From: JAPWJZ01 sp966211335
Lineage (GTDB): Bacteria; Pseudomonadota; Alphaproteobacteria; Micavibrionales; UBA2020
Assembly: GCA_966211335.1 (NCBI GenBank)
Contig: CBIHNF010000002.1
Coordinates: 1 to 64,000 of the forward strand
Length of the DNA: 64,000 nucleotides
Direction: 5' to 3'
Both the position numbers and the translations under genes were made by a program. The notes under the pieces were generated by a model. That model saw nothing but the letters and a program-made list of their open reading frames with translations. It was not told the origin of the DNA and searched no databases. The stretch's first letter is position 1; each line of letters starts with the position of its first letter. Shown here piece after piece: positions 8,816 to 19,000 of the stretch.

Positions 8816-11719
8816 ATGAGCGACAATAACGATTCCAATCGCGTTAAGGGTACATCGGTGGCAGGTTTCCTGCTGATGCCCCAGTTCAGGTTGTGTTTCA
8901 AAGGGTTTGCGCACGTTTACCCTGTTTTCATGCGCACACTCGCCATGATGTTCGCGCAATCAAAGCTTATTCCCGCCAATCACCCCGCGCTGTTTTACGG
9001 CGCGCAAGGCGTTCCCGACACCAGCATCAGCGAGCTGTTCGGCGAGGCCTGGTTCACCCTTCGGGCAACCAGAGCAACCACTTACCAGTGGGGTATGTTC
9101 ACCTCTGTCATCATGATGATGGCGACGATGACGGCGGCGGTCGCCACCTTCCTCGCGCGCGTCTGTTTCGGCCTCGGTGAAGTGGCGCAGGCGCAGATCT
9201 TCTCCCATCCTTGCGACCCGTATACGGCGGGTGGCGGCTCCTGCGGCGGCGCTTCGCCTGCCACGGGCCCGACCGATATCGCAACCGTCAGCGCGATTAC
9301 CGCGCCCGGTTCCCTGTTTGACAGCCGCGTCAACGGCAACGGCATCTCCAGCGACTATGCGCTGATGGTGCTCGACAAAATCCTCCGCCAGGCCGCGACC
9401 GGCTCTCCCGGTAACGGCGGCGCATTGCAGAACGCGCTTGCCAACCTGATGGGCGTCTACAACTCCGGCGTGCTGCTTGTTGCCGGTGCCATCATTTTCT
9501 GGATGATCATGTCGATCGTTGTCGATACCGCCAAGACCGGCGTTTTCGGCGGCGGCCGCCACAACATGGTCTGGACCCCGATCCGCGTCGTCTTCGCCCT
9601 CGGCATCATGATCCCGCTCGGCACGCAAGGCTTCTCATCCGGCCAGTACATGGTTATGAAACTCGCCGAATGGGGCTCCAACTTCGGCAGCCAGGGCTGG
9701 GTCGCCTATGTCGGCGGCGTTACCGCCGACAAGTCGCTGATCGCGCCTTTCTCTCCCAACAACGCAACCTCGCTCGTCTCCGGCGTCTCCAAAACCCTTC
9801 TTTGCCAGGTGGTCTACAACTCCTACCTGCAGCAGAGCACGGGCGGCCTTGACCCGCAGCAGGTGATCGTCGCGAAACAGGATGCCGCCAACCACGTCGG
9901 CCAGGTCGTCAACCGCTACACCAACGCGACCGGCGCCAACATCTGCGGCACCATCACTTATTCCAAAAAGGGTGTCGCCGGTGAAGACAACGCCGCCATC
10001 CTCGCGGGTACCGGCTCCGCCATCACGACCCCGATGGACGCAGCTTCCGTCGCTGCCGCCAACACCGGCTCGAACCGTACCGACATGACCAACACCAACG
10101 CCACGCTCGCTACCGCCATGACGGATTTCCGTGAATCCATGCTCGGCGCGCTGGAAGGCGTGATGGACGACTCCACCGGCTCCGTTATCACGACGGGCCG
10201 CAGCTGGGCCTGCAAATTCGCCGCGCGCCGTTTTGCGAACGGCGGTACCGCATCCAACCAAGTCGGTAACTCGGGCAACTGCCCCGCCGGCTTTGCGACC
10301 CCCGCGACCGAGCCTGACTCGGCCGACCAGGTCTCCATGCTGAAAGACATCCAGAACGCCATCGGCGTTGCCTATGACGGCAACACCGTCAACCCGCCGG
10401 GCTCGGTCACGACACCGCCGCCGACGAGCGCAAAAGGCGCCTTCATGACCTACGTCAACGGCGGCATGATGCCCGAGATGCGCAAACGCGGCTGGGCAGG
10501 CATGGGTATGTGGTACCAGGACATCTCCAACATGAACGGTGTGGCGCAGGGCGCGAAAGAGCCTTCTGCCTCTGTCGAGCCGGGCTCCGTCTGGACCTCG
10601 GCTGACTCGGGCTCCATGTGGCAGTGCGCGGGATCCAAGCTGATGGGTCGTGCCTGCAAAGAGTCTGGCCTTGAAGAAAAAGTCATGACGGTTCTTGGCG
10701 ACTATGACCGCTGGTGGGAAGCGAACTCCGCCCCCAGCGCGGCCAACCCCGCCAACCCCACGGTGCAGCGCAACCAGGACCTGAATCAGAGCAGCAGCGG
10801 CGGCGTGAAAAGCCTGATCTCCCTCGTCCGCAGCTCGTCGCCTGGCGACAACGGCCTCCTGAACTGGCTGGCTGTGAAGCTCTGGGGCCGCGGTGATGAC
10901 GTCTTCTTCATACACGCCGTCGACGAATCCGCAACCAATACCTATCCGCTCGCGCAGCTGGCCGAAGCCGGTCACTCCGTGATCTGGAACGGCCTTGGCA
11001 TCCTTGCGACGCTGACGCTGCTGCAAACGCTCTCCACAATCTCGATCCCGTTCCTGTCCGCAGGTGCCGGTTTCGCGGTGAGCGCCCTTGCCGGTGGCAT
11101 GGCCTCGCTTGCGACGACGTTGATTGTCGCGGGCATCATGATCGCCTTCTACCTGCCGATCCTCCCCTTCCTGCGCGTTGCTTTCGCCGTGCTGACTTGG
11201 GCGACCTCGGTGTTCCAGGCGGTTGTGATGGTGCCGATCGCGGCGCTTGCCCACCTGTCGTCGGAAGGCGAGGGTCTGGCCGGTGGTGCGCGAACGGCAT
11301 GGATCCTGTGGCTGAACGTGCTGATGCGCCCGATTCTGGTCGTCTTCGGCTTCGTCGCGGGGATGCTCATCTTCAACACCTTCGCGGTCTACTTCCATAC
11401 CACCTTCAACCAGGGTGCGGCCTCCGTGATCGCGGCGAATACCAACCCGATCATGCACATTATCGCGGTTGTGGCCTTCTCGGTCATTTACCTTGGCACG
11501 CTCTATACCGCGGCCAATATGTCCTTCAAGCTGCTTGACGTCTTCCCCGACGCGCTGATGCGCTGGATGGGCGGCCAGGCTGACCATTCGATGGACGACC
11601 ATAGCGATGGTAAGATGATGGCTGCGACCCAGATGCTGGGCCAGATGACCCCGCAGTTCAAGAGCGGGGCCGGCGGCAAAGGCGGCGGCGGCAAGAAGAC
11701 GGGGGCGACGCAAGCCTGA
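8816..11719 (+). CDS. DotA/TraY-family membrane protein, paralog 1
   Basis: 967 residues from the ATG at 8816; the frame is open further upstream, but the promoter and leader end at this ATG, and the sister genes start at the same point of the alignment. Order: short cytosolic N-terminus, a membrane helix at about 92-118, a second at about 214-240, a large extracytoplasmic domain (about 260-700) with six cysteines shared by all three paralogs and the block KRGWAGMGMWYQDI, then about five closely spaced helices (715-925) and a short Gly/Lys-rich tail. This is the layout of DotA/TraY, an inner-membrane component of type IVB (IncI-like) secretion or conjugation systems. No other dot/icm or tra gene is present. 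Secretion function is inferred from family only. Confidence 0.7.
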   Translation: MSDNNDSNRVKGTSVAGFLLMPQFRLCFKGFAHVYPVFMRTLAMMFAQSKLIPANHPALFYGAQGVPDTSISELFGEAWFTLRATRATTYQWGMFTSVIMMMATMTAAVATFLARVCFGLGEVAQAQIFSHPCDPYTAGGGSCGGASPATGPTDIATVSAITAPGSLFDSRVNGNGISSDYALMVLDKILRQAATGSPGNGGALQNALANLMGVYNSGVLLVAGAIIFWMIMSIVVDTAKTGVFGGGRHNMVWTPIRVVFALGIMIPLGTQGFSSGQYMVMKLAEWGSNFGSQGWVAYVGGVTADKSLIAPFSPNNATSLVSGVSKTLLCQVVYNSYLQQSTGGLDPQQVIVAKQDAANHVGQVVNRYTNATGANICGTITYSKKGVAGEDNAAILAGTGSAITTPMDAASVAAANTGSNRTDMTNTNATLATAMTDFRESMLGALEGVMDDSTGSVITTGRSWACKFAARRFANGGTASNQVGNSGNCPAGFATPATEPDSADQVSMLKDIQNAIGVAYDGNTVNPPGSVTTPPPTSAKGAFMTYVNGGMMPEMRKRGWAGMGMWYQDISNMNGVAQGAKEPSASVEPGSVWTSADSGSMWQCAGSKLMGRACKESGLEEKVMTVLGDYDRWWEANSAPSAANPANPTVQRNQDLNQSSSGGVKSLISLVRSSSPGDNGLLNWLAVKLWGRGDDVFFIHAVDESATNTYPLAQLAEAGHSVIWNGLGILATLTLLQTLSTISIPFLSAGAGFAVSALAGGMASLATTLIVAGIMIAFYLPILPFLRVAFAVLTWATSVFQAVVMVPIAALAHLSSEGEGLAGGARTAWILWLNVLMRPILVVFGFVAGMLIFNTFAVYFHTTFNQGAASVIAANTNPIMHIIAVVAFSVIYLGTLYTAANMSFKLLDVFPDALMRWMGGQADHSMDDHSDGKMMAATQMLGQMTPQFKSGAGGKGGGGKKTGATQA

Positions 11720-11751
11720 TCTTCACGCCAAAACTTACCAAACTCTTAACG

Positions 11752-11792
11752 AAACCGCCGGCTTCCCGCAAAGGAACCGGCGGTTTTCTTTT
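11752..11792 (+). terminator. Rho-independent terminator after DotA/TraY paralog 1
   Basis: A perfect 10-base stem (AAACCGCCGG / CCGGCGGTTT) with a 15-base loop, followed by TCTTTT. It separates paralogs 1 and 2. Confidence 0.85.
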
Positions 11793-11861
11793 GAGGGTAA
11801 AAGTCGCGCGATTTCCGTCCCAAAAGGGCTCTGATAAAATTTTATATAAATGCCCGTAAAT

Positions 11862-11890
11862 TTGACGGTGTTAGGAAAAAGGCGTACAAT
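11862..11890 (+). promoter_or_regulatory. Predicted sigma70-type promoter of DotA/TraY paralog 2 (leader copy 2)
   Basis: TTGACG, a 17-base spacer and TACAAT, with the A/T-rich upstream block and the spacer nearly identical to copy 1. The leader ends in GTCGGGGCAACGCC just before the ATG at 11942. Confidence 0.8.
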
Positions 11891-11941
11891 TAAGAATAAA
11901 CCTGAAGCCAAGGTATCAATCTATTTTGTCGGGGCAACGCC

Positions 11942-14900
11942 ATGAGTGACGTCAGCAATCACCAGCTCGAGCAAAACCGCGCGACTGTCGCGGTGAGCGC
12001 GTTCATGGCACGCGCGCGCAAGAAGCTGGCGACGCGCAAGAAAATCAAGAAGTCCGCCGTTGCGGGTTTCCTGCTGATGCCGCAGTTCCGTCTCTCCATG
12101 CGCGGATTCGGCCATATCTATCCAATCTTCATCCGCACGCTGGCGGGGATTCTCATTCAGGCCGGCCTCGTGCCTGAAAACCATCCCGCGCAATTCTACG
12201 GGGAAGCCGGCGTTTCTAAACAGGGCTTCCGCAGCCTGATGGGCCTTGCCTGGTTCAACCTGCGCACCAAGCACTGCTCGCCCTTCCAGTGGAGCATGTT
12301 CGGCGGCGTCGTCCTCATGGCGATCACGATGGTCGCGGCTGTCGGCTCCTTCCTCGGTCGCGTCTTCCTCGGCATCGGCGAAGTCGCGCAGGCGCAGATA
12401 TTCACCGCCATCAGCAACCCGAACGATCCCTACGGTGCCGGCGTCGGCGTGACGGCGATCGAGGGCGGCACATCCACCATCTCGGGCGCGGCGGGGCTTT
12501 TCGACTTGCGCGTCGAGAACAACAACATCTCGGCCGACTACGCGCTCATGATCCTCGATAAAATTTTGCGTCAGGCGGCGGCTAACACGCCCAACGGCGG
12601 CGCGCTGCAGAACGCGCTCGGCGGCCTGATGGAGATTTACAACACCGGCGTCCTTCTCGTCGCCTGCCTCGTCATCGGCTGGATGGTGACGAGCGTCATC
12701 ATCGACACCGCCAAGACCGGCACACTCGGCGGCGGCCGCCACAACATGGCCTGGACGCCGATCCGCGTCGTCTTCGCCATCGCCATCATGTTCCCGCTCG
12801 GCTCTGCCGGTTTCAGCTCCGGCCAGTATATGGTCATGAAACTTGCCGAATACGGCTCCAACTTCGGCGCCCGCGGCTGGACAGCCTACGTCACCGGCGT
12901 CATCGCCAACCAGACGCTGCTGGCTCCCTTCGCCGCCAACAACGCGACGACGCTCGTCTCCGGCATCAGCAAGGTCATGGTCTGTCAGGTCGCCTTCAAC
13001 ACTTATGTCATGCAGTCGACCGGCGCGCTGGACCCCGATTACGTGATCGAGCGCCAGCAGACAGCGACCGCGACGTCCCCCGACGTCATCAACACCTATT
13101 CCAACAAAGCCAGTGCCAACCTCTGCGGCACCATCCGCTATACCGTGAACACGACGACGGACGACGACAAGGCCGTCCTTGCCTATGACGACACGACGCC
13201 CGTGACCGCGATGTCTGCCAGCACGCCGATGTCCGCGCCCGATAACGTTTACAAGAATGCCGGCCTCTCCACCGCCGTCACAACCTTCCGCGACGTCATG
13301 CGCGGGGCGGTTTCCTCCACCCTGACCGATACGCAGCCAGGCCTTGCGACTGACGGCGGCGCTGTTATTTCTGCCGCGCGCAAATTCGCCTGCGATTTCG
13401 TGGCGCGCCGCTATAACGACGGCGCCAACAACACGGGCACCAACCCTGTCTCACAGATCCCCAACTGCGACGCCGCCACCAAGGCCGCCGCGACCGACCC
13501 CGACCTTTCCGCCCAGCAGGGCATGCTGAGCGGCCTCATCGGCGCGATTCAGGGCGCTTATGCCAGCGGTGGGCAGGGCGCTCTTGCGGGTTATGTCACA
13601 GGCTCTATGGTCACCGAAATGACCAAGCGCGGCTGGGCCGGCATGGGCATGTGGTATCAAGACATCGCCAACCTCAACAGTGTCCTGGCGCAGGCACGGG
13701 AGCCGACCGCGACGGTCGAGCCCGGCACCGCCTGGTCGACGGGCGTTGGCGGCGGCGGCTTCGTCGCCTGCTCCGGCACCGATTCCGCAGGCGAGCCGTG
13801 CAAGATGTCCGGCCTTGAAGAAAAAGTCATGACAATCATGGGCGATTACGACCGCTGGTGGGAAGCGACCGTCGTGCCGGGCGTTGCCGGCAAGGTCGAG
13901 AAGCCCGGCACCAACATGAACGAGGACGTCAACCCGTCCCCGACCGGCATCACATCGCTGATTAAAAGCATGGCCTCTTCGGCCGGCGGCGACAATAACA
14001 TCATCTACCTCATCGGCCGCCTGATTTTCCCGCGCTCGACCGACACCTTCATGTTCAAGGCTGTCGACCTTGCCGCCACTGGCACCTATCCGCTGGCGCA
14101 GATTTCCGATACCGGCCACAGCGTGCTTGGCGTCGGCCTTGGCATCTGGGGCGCAGTTGCGCTGCTGCAAACCCTGTCCACGATCGAGGGCCTTGGTTTC
14201 TCGGCCGGTGAAGGTTTCGCCTTGAGCTCCTTCGTCAATGCCATTTCCAGCATCGGCACGATGATGGTGATGTCGGGCATCATGATCGCCTTCTACCTGC
14301 CGATCCTTCCCTTCCTGCGCGTCGCCTTCTCGGTCCTCAACTGGGCGATCACGGTGTTCGAGGCTGTCGTCATGCTCCCCATCGCGGCGCTGGCGCACCT
14401 TGACACGACCGGCAAGGGCTTCGTTCCGCATGGCGCGGCGCGCAACGCCTGGATCATGTGGCTGCACATCCTGCTCCGCCCCATGCTCGTCGTCATCGGC
14501 TTCGTCGCCGGCATGATTATCTTCAACACCTTCGCCGTGTTCTTCCACACCTGCTTCAGCCAGGGCGCGACGGCGGTGATGTCGTCCCACAACTATGTCT
14601 ACGCCGTCATCGCGAAGCTCGCCTTCTCCGTCATCTACCTCAGCACGCTTTATACAGCGGCCAACACCTGCTTCAAGATCATGGATATGTTCCCGGACGC
14701 CATGATGAAATGGATGGGCGGCGGCGTGCAACGCGACGTTTCGGCGGATCAGAACGTTCACCATGATAACATGGTCAACGCGGCAACCTTCCGCGCAACG
14801 CAGATCGCGGGCCAATTCCAGCGGGGTATTGCGAGCTTCAATCCCCGCATCATCGACCCGAACGAGGAAAACCTCACCAACAAGAACGCGGTTGTCACAC

Positions 14901-15784
14901 GCGCGCAGCGCATGATGCGCACTGCCGGCGAACTGACCGACTCGACATCAAAGTCCGCGCAGGCCGACCGCGAGCTGACCATGAAACGCATGTCCCAGGC
15001 CGAGCGCGACAAAATGGCGACGCTGTCGGCGCGCGATGCAAAACGCTTCCTCGCCCACAAGTTCATGGAGCAGGAGAACAAGCGCTTCATCCGCCCCGGC
15101 CAGATCCGCGGCTTCGGCCACAGCCTGACGCAAAGCTCTGGCATCCGCGGCCTCCGCGACCGCGAAGAAGGTCAGGGCCTGCGCTGGCACAAGAAGGATA
15201 CCGAATTCGTCGCGCTGGATGATCCGAACCTTGCGGCAGGTTCCATGGCGGGCATCGCCGTCGGCGACAAGCTGTTGGAAAATACGCTGGCCGCCAAGGG
15301 TAACCGCACCCATACAAGCAACATGGACATGATGAGCGAAGCGCAGCGCGATGCGGTGCGCCGTAATATCGAGGCCCAAATGTCGGGCGCCGATGCGCTG
15401 GCCTATATGTCGCTTTCGGATGACGAGCGGCAAGAGTTCATTGAATCCTATTATGCGACCGACCCTACCGCCTTTGCTCCCGGCATCGGCACGGCCGGCA
15501 TGGGCCGCGTGTTCAACTACATGACGAACGACACGCAGAACGACCTGACCCGCGAAGACCGCGACGAATACGTCAAGCTGACCTCTATGATGACCCGCGA
15601 CGAAAAGGCGGATCTGGCGCAGCGCTATATTGGCTGGGCGAACCGCCGCGATAAAACCACCCCCGGCACCGACCCGAACCTTCTGACTGGCCAGATGGCG
15701 GCGGCCGCCGTCACGGACAAGGGCCTGCAGGATGCCCTAGATTCCGCTGCCAATCCCAAGCCGGTGGATGATCGCGACAAATAA
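11942..15784 (+). CDS. DotA/TraY-family membrane protein, paralog 2 with long C-terminal extension
   Basis: 1280 residues. The core matches paralog 1 through most of its length: helix 1 after a basic N-terminus (RKKLATRKKIKKS near 25-40), helix 2 with the following GGGRHNMAWTPIRVVFA block, the six-cysteine extracytoplasmic domain with GWAGMGMWYQDI, and the terminal helix bundle. After the last helix (about residue 920) comes a hydrophilic, mostly helical extension of about 360 residues. Part of it (MSQAERDKMATLSARD to FMEQEN, about 1015-1045) is shared with paralog 3 but absent from paralog 1. The extension is predicted to lie in the cytosol. It is flanked by its own promoter and terminator. 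Confidence 0.7.
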   Translation: MSDVSNHQLEQNRATVAVSAFMARARKKLATRKKIKKSAVAGFLLMPQFRLSMRGFGHIYPIFIRTLAGILIQAGLVPENHPAQFYGEAGVSKQGFRSLMGLAWFNLRTKHCSPFQWSMFGGVVLMAITMVAAVGSFLGRVFLGIGEVAQAQIFTAISNPNDPYGAGVGVTAIEGGTSTISGAAGLFDLRVENNNISADYALMILDKILRQAAANTPNGGALQNALGGLMEIYNTGVLLVACLVIGWMVTSVIIDTAKTGTLGGGRHNMAWTPIRVVFAIAIMFPLGSAGFSSGQYMVMKLAEYGSNFGARGWTAYVTGVIANQTLLAPFAANNATTLVSGISKVMVCQVAFNTYVMQSTGALDPDYVIERQQTATATSPDVINTYSNKASANLCGTIRYTVNTTTDDDKAVLAYDDTTPVTAMSASTPMSAPDNVYKNAGLSTAVTTFRDVMRGAVSSTLTDTQPGLATDGGAVISAARKFACDFVARRYNDGANNTGTNPVSQIPNCDAATKAAATDPDLSAQQGMLSGLIGAIQGAYASGGQGALAGYVTGSMVTEMTKRGWAGMGMWYQDIANLNSVLAQAREPTATVEPGTAWSTGVGGGGFVACSGTDSAGEPCKMSGLEEKVMTIMGDYDRWWEATVVPGVAGKVEKPGTNMNEDVNPSPTGITSLIKSMASSAGGDNNIIYLIGRLIFPRSTDTFMFKAVDLAATGTYPLAQISDTGHSVLGVGLGIWGAVALLQTLSTIEGLGFSAGEGFALSSFVNAISSIGTMMVMSGIMIAFYLPILPFLRVAFSVLNWAITVFEAVVMLPIAALAHLDTTGKGFVPHGAARNAWIMWLHILLRPMLVVIGFVAGMIIFNTFAVFFHTCFSQGATAVMSSHNYVYAVIAKLAFSVIYLSTLYTAANTCFKIMDMFPDAMMKWMGGGVQRDVSADQNVHHDNMVNAATFRATQIAGQFQRGIASFNPRIIDPNEENLTNKNAVVTRAQRMMRTAGELTDSTSKSAQADRELTMKRMSQAERDKMATLSARDAKRFLAHKFMEQENKRFIRPGQIRGFGHSLTQSSGIRGLRDREEGQGLRWHKKDTEFVALDDPNLAAGSMAGIAVGDKLLENTLAAKGNRTHTSNMDMMSEAQRDAVRRNIEAQMSGADALAYMSLSDDERQEFIESYYATDPTAFAPGIGTAGMGRVFNYMTNDTQNDLTREDRDEYVKLTSMMTRDEKADLAQRYIGWANRRDKTTPGTDPNLLTGQMAAAAVTDKGLQDALDSAANPKPVDDRDK

Positions 15785-15823
15785 TAGCGTGGCGACATGC
15801 CGTTGCCCGAAGCCAGCCCATTA

Positions 15824-15860
15824 AAAACAACCGCCGCACACCCGTGGCGGTTGTTTTATT
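15824..15860 (+). terminator. Rho-independent terminator after DotA/TraY paralog 2
   Basis: A 12-base perfect stem (AAAACAACCGCC / GGCGGTTGTTTT) with a 10-base loop and a T-rich tail. Confidence 0.85.
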
Positions 15861-15920
15861 TCAGCGTTAAAACCGGCGGGGTGGGAAGTTCCCTAAAATT
15901 TTTCATAAATGTCGTTAAAT

Positions 15921-15949
15921 TTGACGGTTTTAAGAAAAAGGCGTACAAT
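15921..15949 (+). promoter_or_regulatory. Predicted sigma70-type promoter of DotA/TraY paralog 3 (leader copy 3)
   Basis: TTGACG, a 17-base spacer and TACAAT, with the same A/T-rich upstream block as copies 1 and 2. The leader ends in GTCAGGATAAAGCC before the ATG at 16002. Confidence 0.8.
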
Positions 15950-16001
15950 TAACGAATAGCCTGAATTGAAGGTGTGGCCCATATTTTGTCAGGATAAAGC
16001 C

Positions 16002-19000
16002 ATGAATGACATGAGCGAATCCAAGCAGCGCATTCTTGCCGAAGGTCTCAAGGCCCTCGAGGAAAGGAAAGCGCGGAACAAAGCCAAACGCTTTGTGGAA
16101 AATGACGCGCCGAAGGCCGTCCAACGCTCCGCCGCCGCACCTGAAGTGAAACCCAATATCTATGTCGAAAAGCGCGCGACCGCTGTCGCCGCGCCTAAGA
16201 AGCGCATCAAGACAACCGCCGTTGCCGCCTTCATGTTCCTGCCCCAAATCGCCTGGTCGCTGCGCGGCTTTGCGCATATTTATCCTGTGTTTGTTCGCAT
16301 GCTGTGTTCGCTGCTTGTGGAGGCGGGAATGCTGCCGCCCGGCCACCCGTCGCTGAAATACGGCGTGACCGGCGTTGCAAAAGTCGGCTTCACCAAGATG
16401 ATGGGCGAGGCTTGGTTCAACCTGCGCACGCGCAAATCCACCGCCGCGCAATACGGCATCTTCTCGGCCGTCGTCATGGCCTCGGTCGCCTTCGTCGGCC
16501 TTGTCACGACGTTCTTTGGCCATCTTTTTGTCGGCTTCGGCGCGCAGGCGCAGGCGCAATTGTTCGCCAACCCCACCAACCCCTATGGTGCGGGCGGCAA
16601 GACAGACCTCACGCAGGTGCAGGGCATTACCGGCGCTTCGGGCCTTTTCGACGCGCGCGTGGAAGGCAACGGCATTTCGGTCGACTATGCGCTGATGGTT
16701 CTCGACAAAATCCTGCGCCAGGCGGCGGTCGATACGCCGAACGGCGGCGCGCTGCAGAACGCGCTGGCCGCGATGATGCAGACCTACAACGCCGGCGTCA
16801 CCATCGTGGCCGGCGTAATGATTTTCTGGATGGTCGTCTCGATCATCCTCGACACCGCCAAAACCGGTGTCTTCGGCGGCGGCCGCCACAACATGGTCTG
16901 GGCCCCGATCCGCGTCATGTTCGCACTCGGCCTGATGTTCCCGCTTGGCTCCGGCTTCAGCTCCGGCCAATACATGGTGATGAAGCTGGCCGAATGGGGC
17001 TCCAACTTCGGCTCCAACGGCTGGTCGGCCTATGTCGCCGGCGTCGTCGGCGACCAATCCCTCTTTGCGCCTTTCGCCTCCAACGCGTCCTCCTCGCTGG
17101 CGTCGTCGCTCTCGAAGGTCATGGTCTGCCAGGTCGCCTATAACACTTACGTGCAGCAGGCAACCGGCGCGCAGGATGCCGATCAGGCCATTCAGCGCCA
17201 TCAGGATGACCCGACCAATAACGCCAATATCGTGAACCACTACACCAACAACACGGATTCAAACGTCTGCGGCACCATTACATATGCTTCGGCCGCGACC
17301 GGCGGCGATATGGCGGCTGTCCTTGACCAGACAACGGGTTCGGCCCCGATGACCGCCTCCACCGGCGTCGTCAGCGCGACCGATTACACCTACAAGAACG
17401 CCAGCCTTGCCACCGCCCTCAAGTCGTTCCGCACCACCATGCGCGGCGCACTGGAAAACGAGCTGAAAGATACGCAGGTTGGCACCATCGGGTCCGGCGG
17501 CGCCACGCTTGAAATGGCGCGCCAGTTCGCCTGCAAGTTCGTCGCCCGTAAATTCCCGGATGGCGGTGCCGCAAACCCGGTCGGCACCATCCCGCAGTGT
17601 AACGCGGCCCTTGCCGCCGCGGCCGCGACCGACCCCGACGCCAGCCAGCAGCAGGCGATCGTGAACTCTATCAAGACCGCCATCATGAACGCCTATAACA
17701 GCCCGGGCGCCAAAGGCGCGCTCACGACTTACGTCGGCGGCCCCATGGTGACCGAAATGACGAAGCGCGGCTGGGCCGGCATGGGCATGTGGTACCAGGA
17801 CATCTCCGCCCTCAACACCGTCATCGCCGCAGCGCGCGAGCCTGCGGCCTCGGTCGATCCGGGCTCTGTCTGGTCTGGCCCGGGCAGCAGCTCCTGGTGG
17901 CGCTGCGTTGGCAGCAAGCTGATTGGTAACTCCTGCCGTATTGACGGGCTTGAGGAAAAAGTCGTCTCCGTGCTTGGCGATTATGACCGCTGGTGGGAAG
18001 CCTCCACCCTGCCGGGCGCGCCCGGCCGCACTACTATGGCTGCCGACCAGTCAAATACCGAGCTTGAAACAGGCAGCGGCGGCGGCATCTCGGGCTTCCT
18101 CTCCTGGGTGCGCAACGCCTCTGTCGGCGACAACGGCATCCTGACGGTGCTGGCGCGCCTCATCCTGCCGCGCTCGACCGATGTGTTTATCTTCAAGGCG
18201 GTCGACCTTGCAGCCACCAACACCTATCCGCTGGCGCAGCTGGCGGACACGGGCCACAACGTGCTTGGCATCGGCCTCTTCATCTGGGCCTCGATCACGC
18301 TGCTGCAGACGCTGTCGACCATTAAAGTTGCTTCCTTCTCGCTCGGCGTTGGCCTTGCGGTGTCGGCGCTCGTCAACCTCATCGCGACCATCGGCTCCGG
18401 CATGGTCTTCTCGGGCATCATGATCGCCTTCTACCTGCCGATGGTGCCGTTCCTGCGTGTCGCCTTTGCGGTGCTGACTTGGGCGGTCTCCGTCTTCGAA
18501 GCGGTCGTCATGGTGCCGATCGCGGCGCTGATGCACCTGACATCGACAAGCGCGGGTCTTGCAGGTGACAACGGGCGCAACGCCTGGATCCTCTGGCTGA
18601 ACGTGCTGATGCGGCCGATCCTTGTCGTTGTCGGCTTCGTCGCCGGCATGCTGATCTACAACTCCTTCGCGGTCTTCTTCCACACCACCTTCAGTCAGGG
18701 TGCGGCGGCAGTCATGAGCTCGACCAACTTCTTCATGGTCTATCTTGCGAAGGTCTGCTACTCGGTCATTTACCTCGGCGTGCTCTTCACCGCGGCCAAT
18801 ACCAGCTTCAAGCTGCTGGATGTGCTGCCTGACGCGCTCATGAAGTGGATGGGCAGCAACGTGAAAGCCGACTTCAAGGCGAACGCGCACCCCGACGGCA
18901 ACATGTTCGCGGGCCAGCAGATTGTCAGCAAGTTCTTCAAGCCGACGCAGCTGAACACCCAGACGGCCGCCCAGCGCGACGCCGAGCTGACGGCGCGCGC

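Noticed and set aside
9635..11713. 692-codon open frame on the - strand inside DotA/TraY paralog 1
   Set aside because: The opposite frame encodes the conserved membrane protein. The antisense translation is His/Arg/Asp-rich with no fold signature, and similar shadows occur in the other two paralogs.
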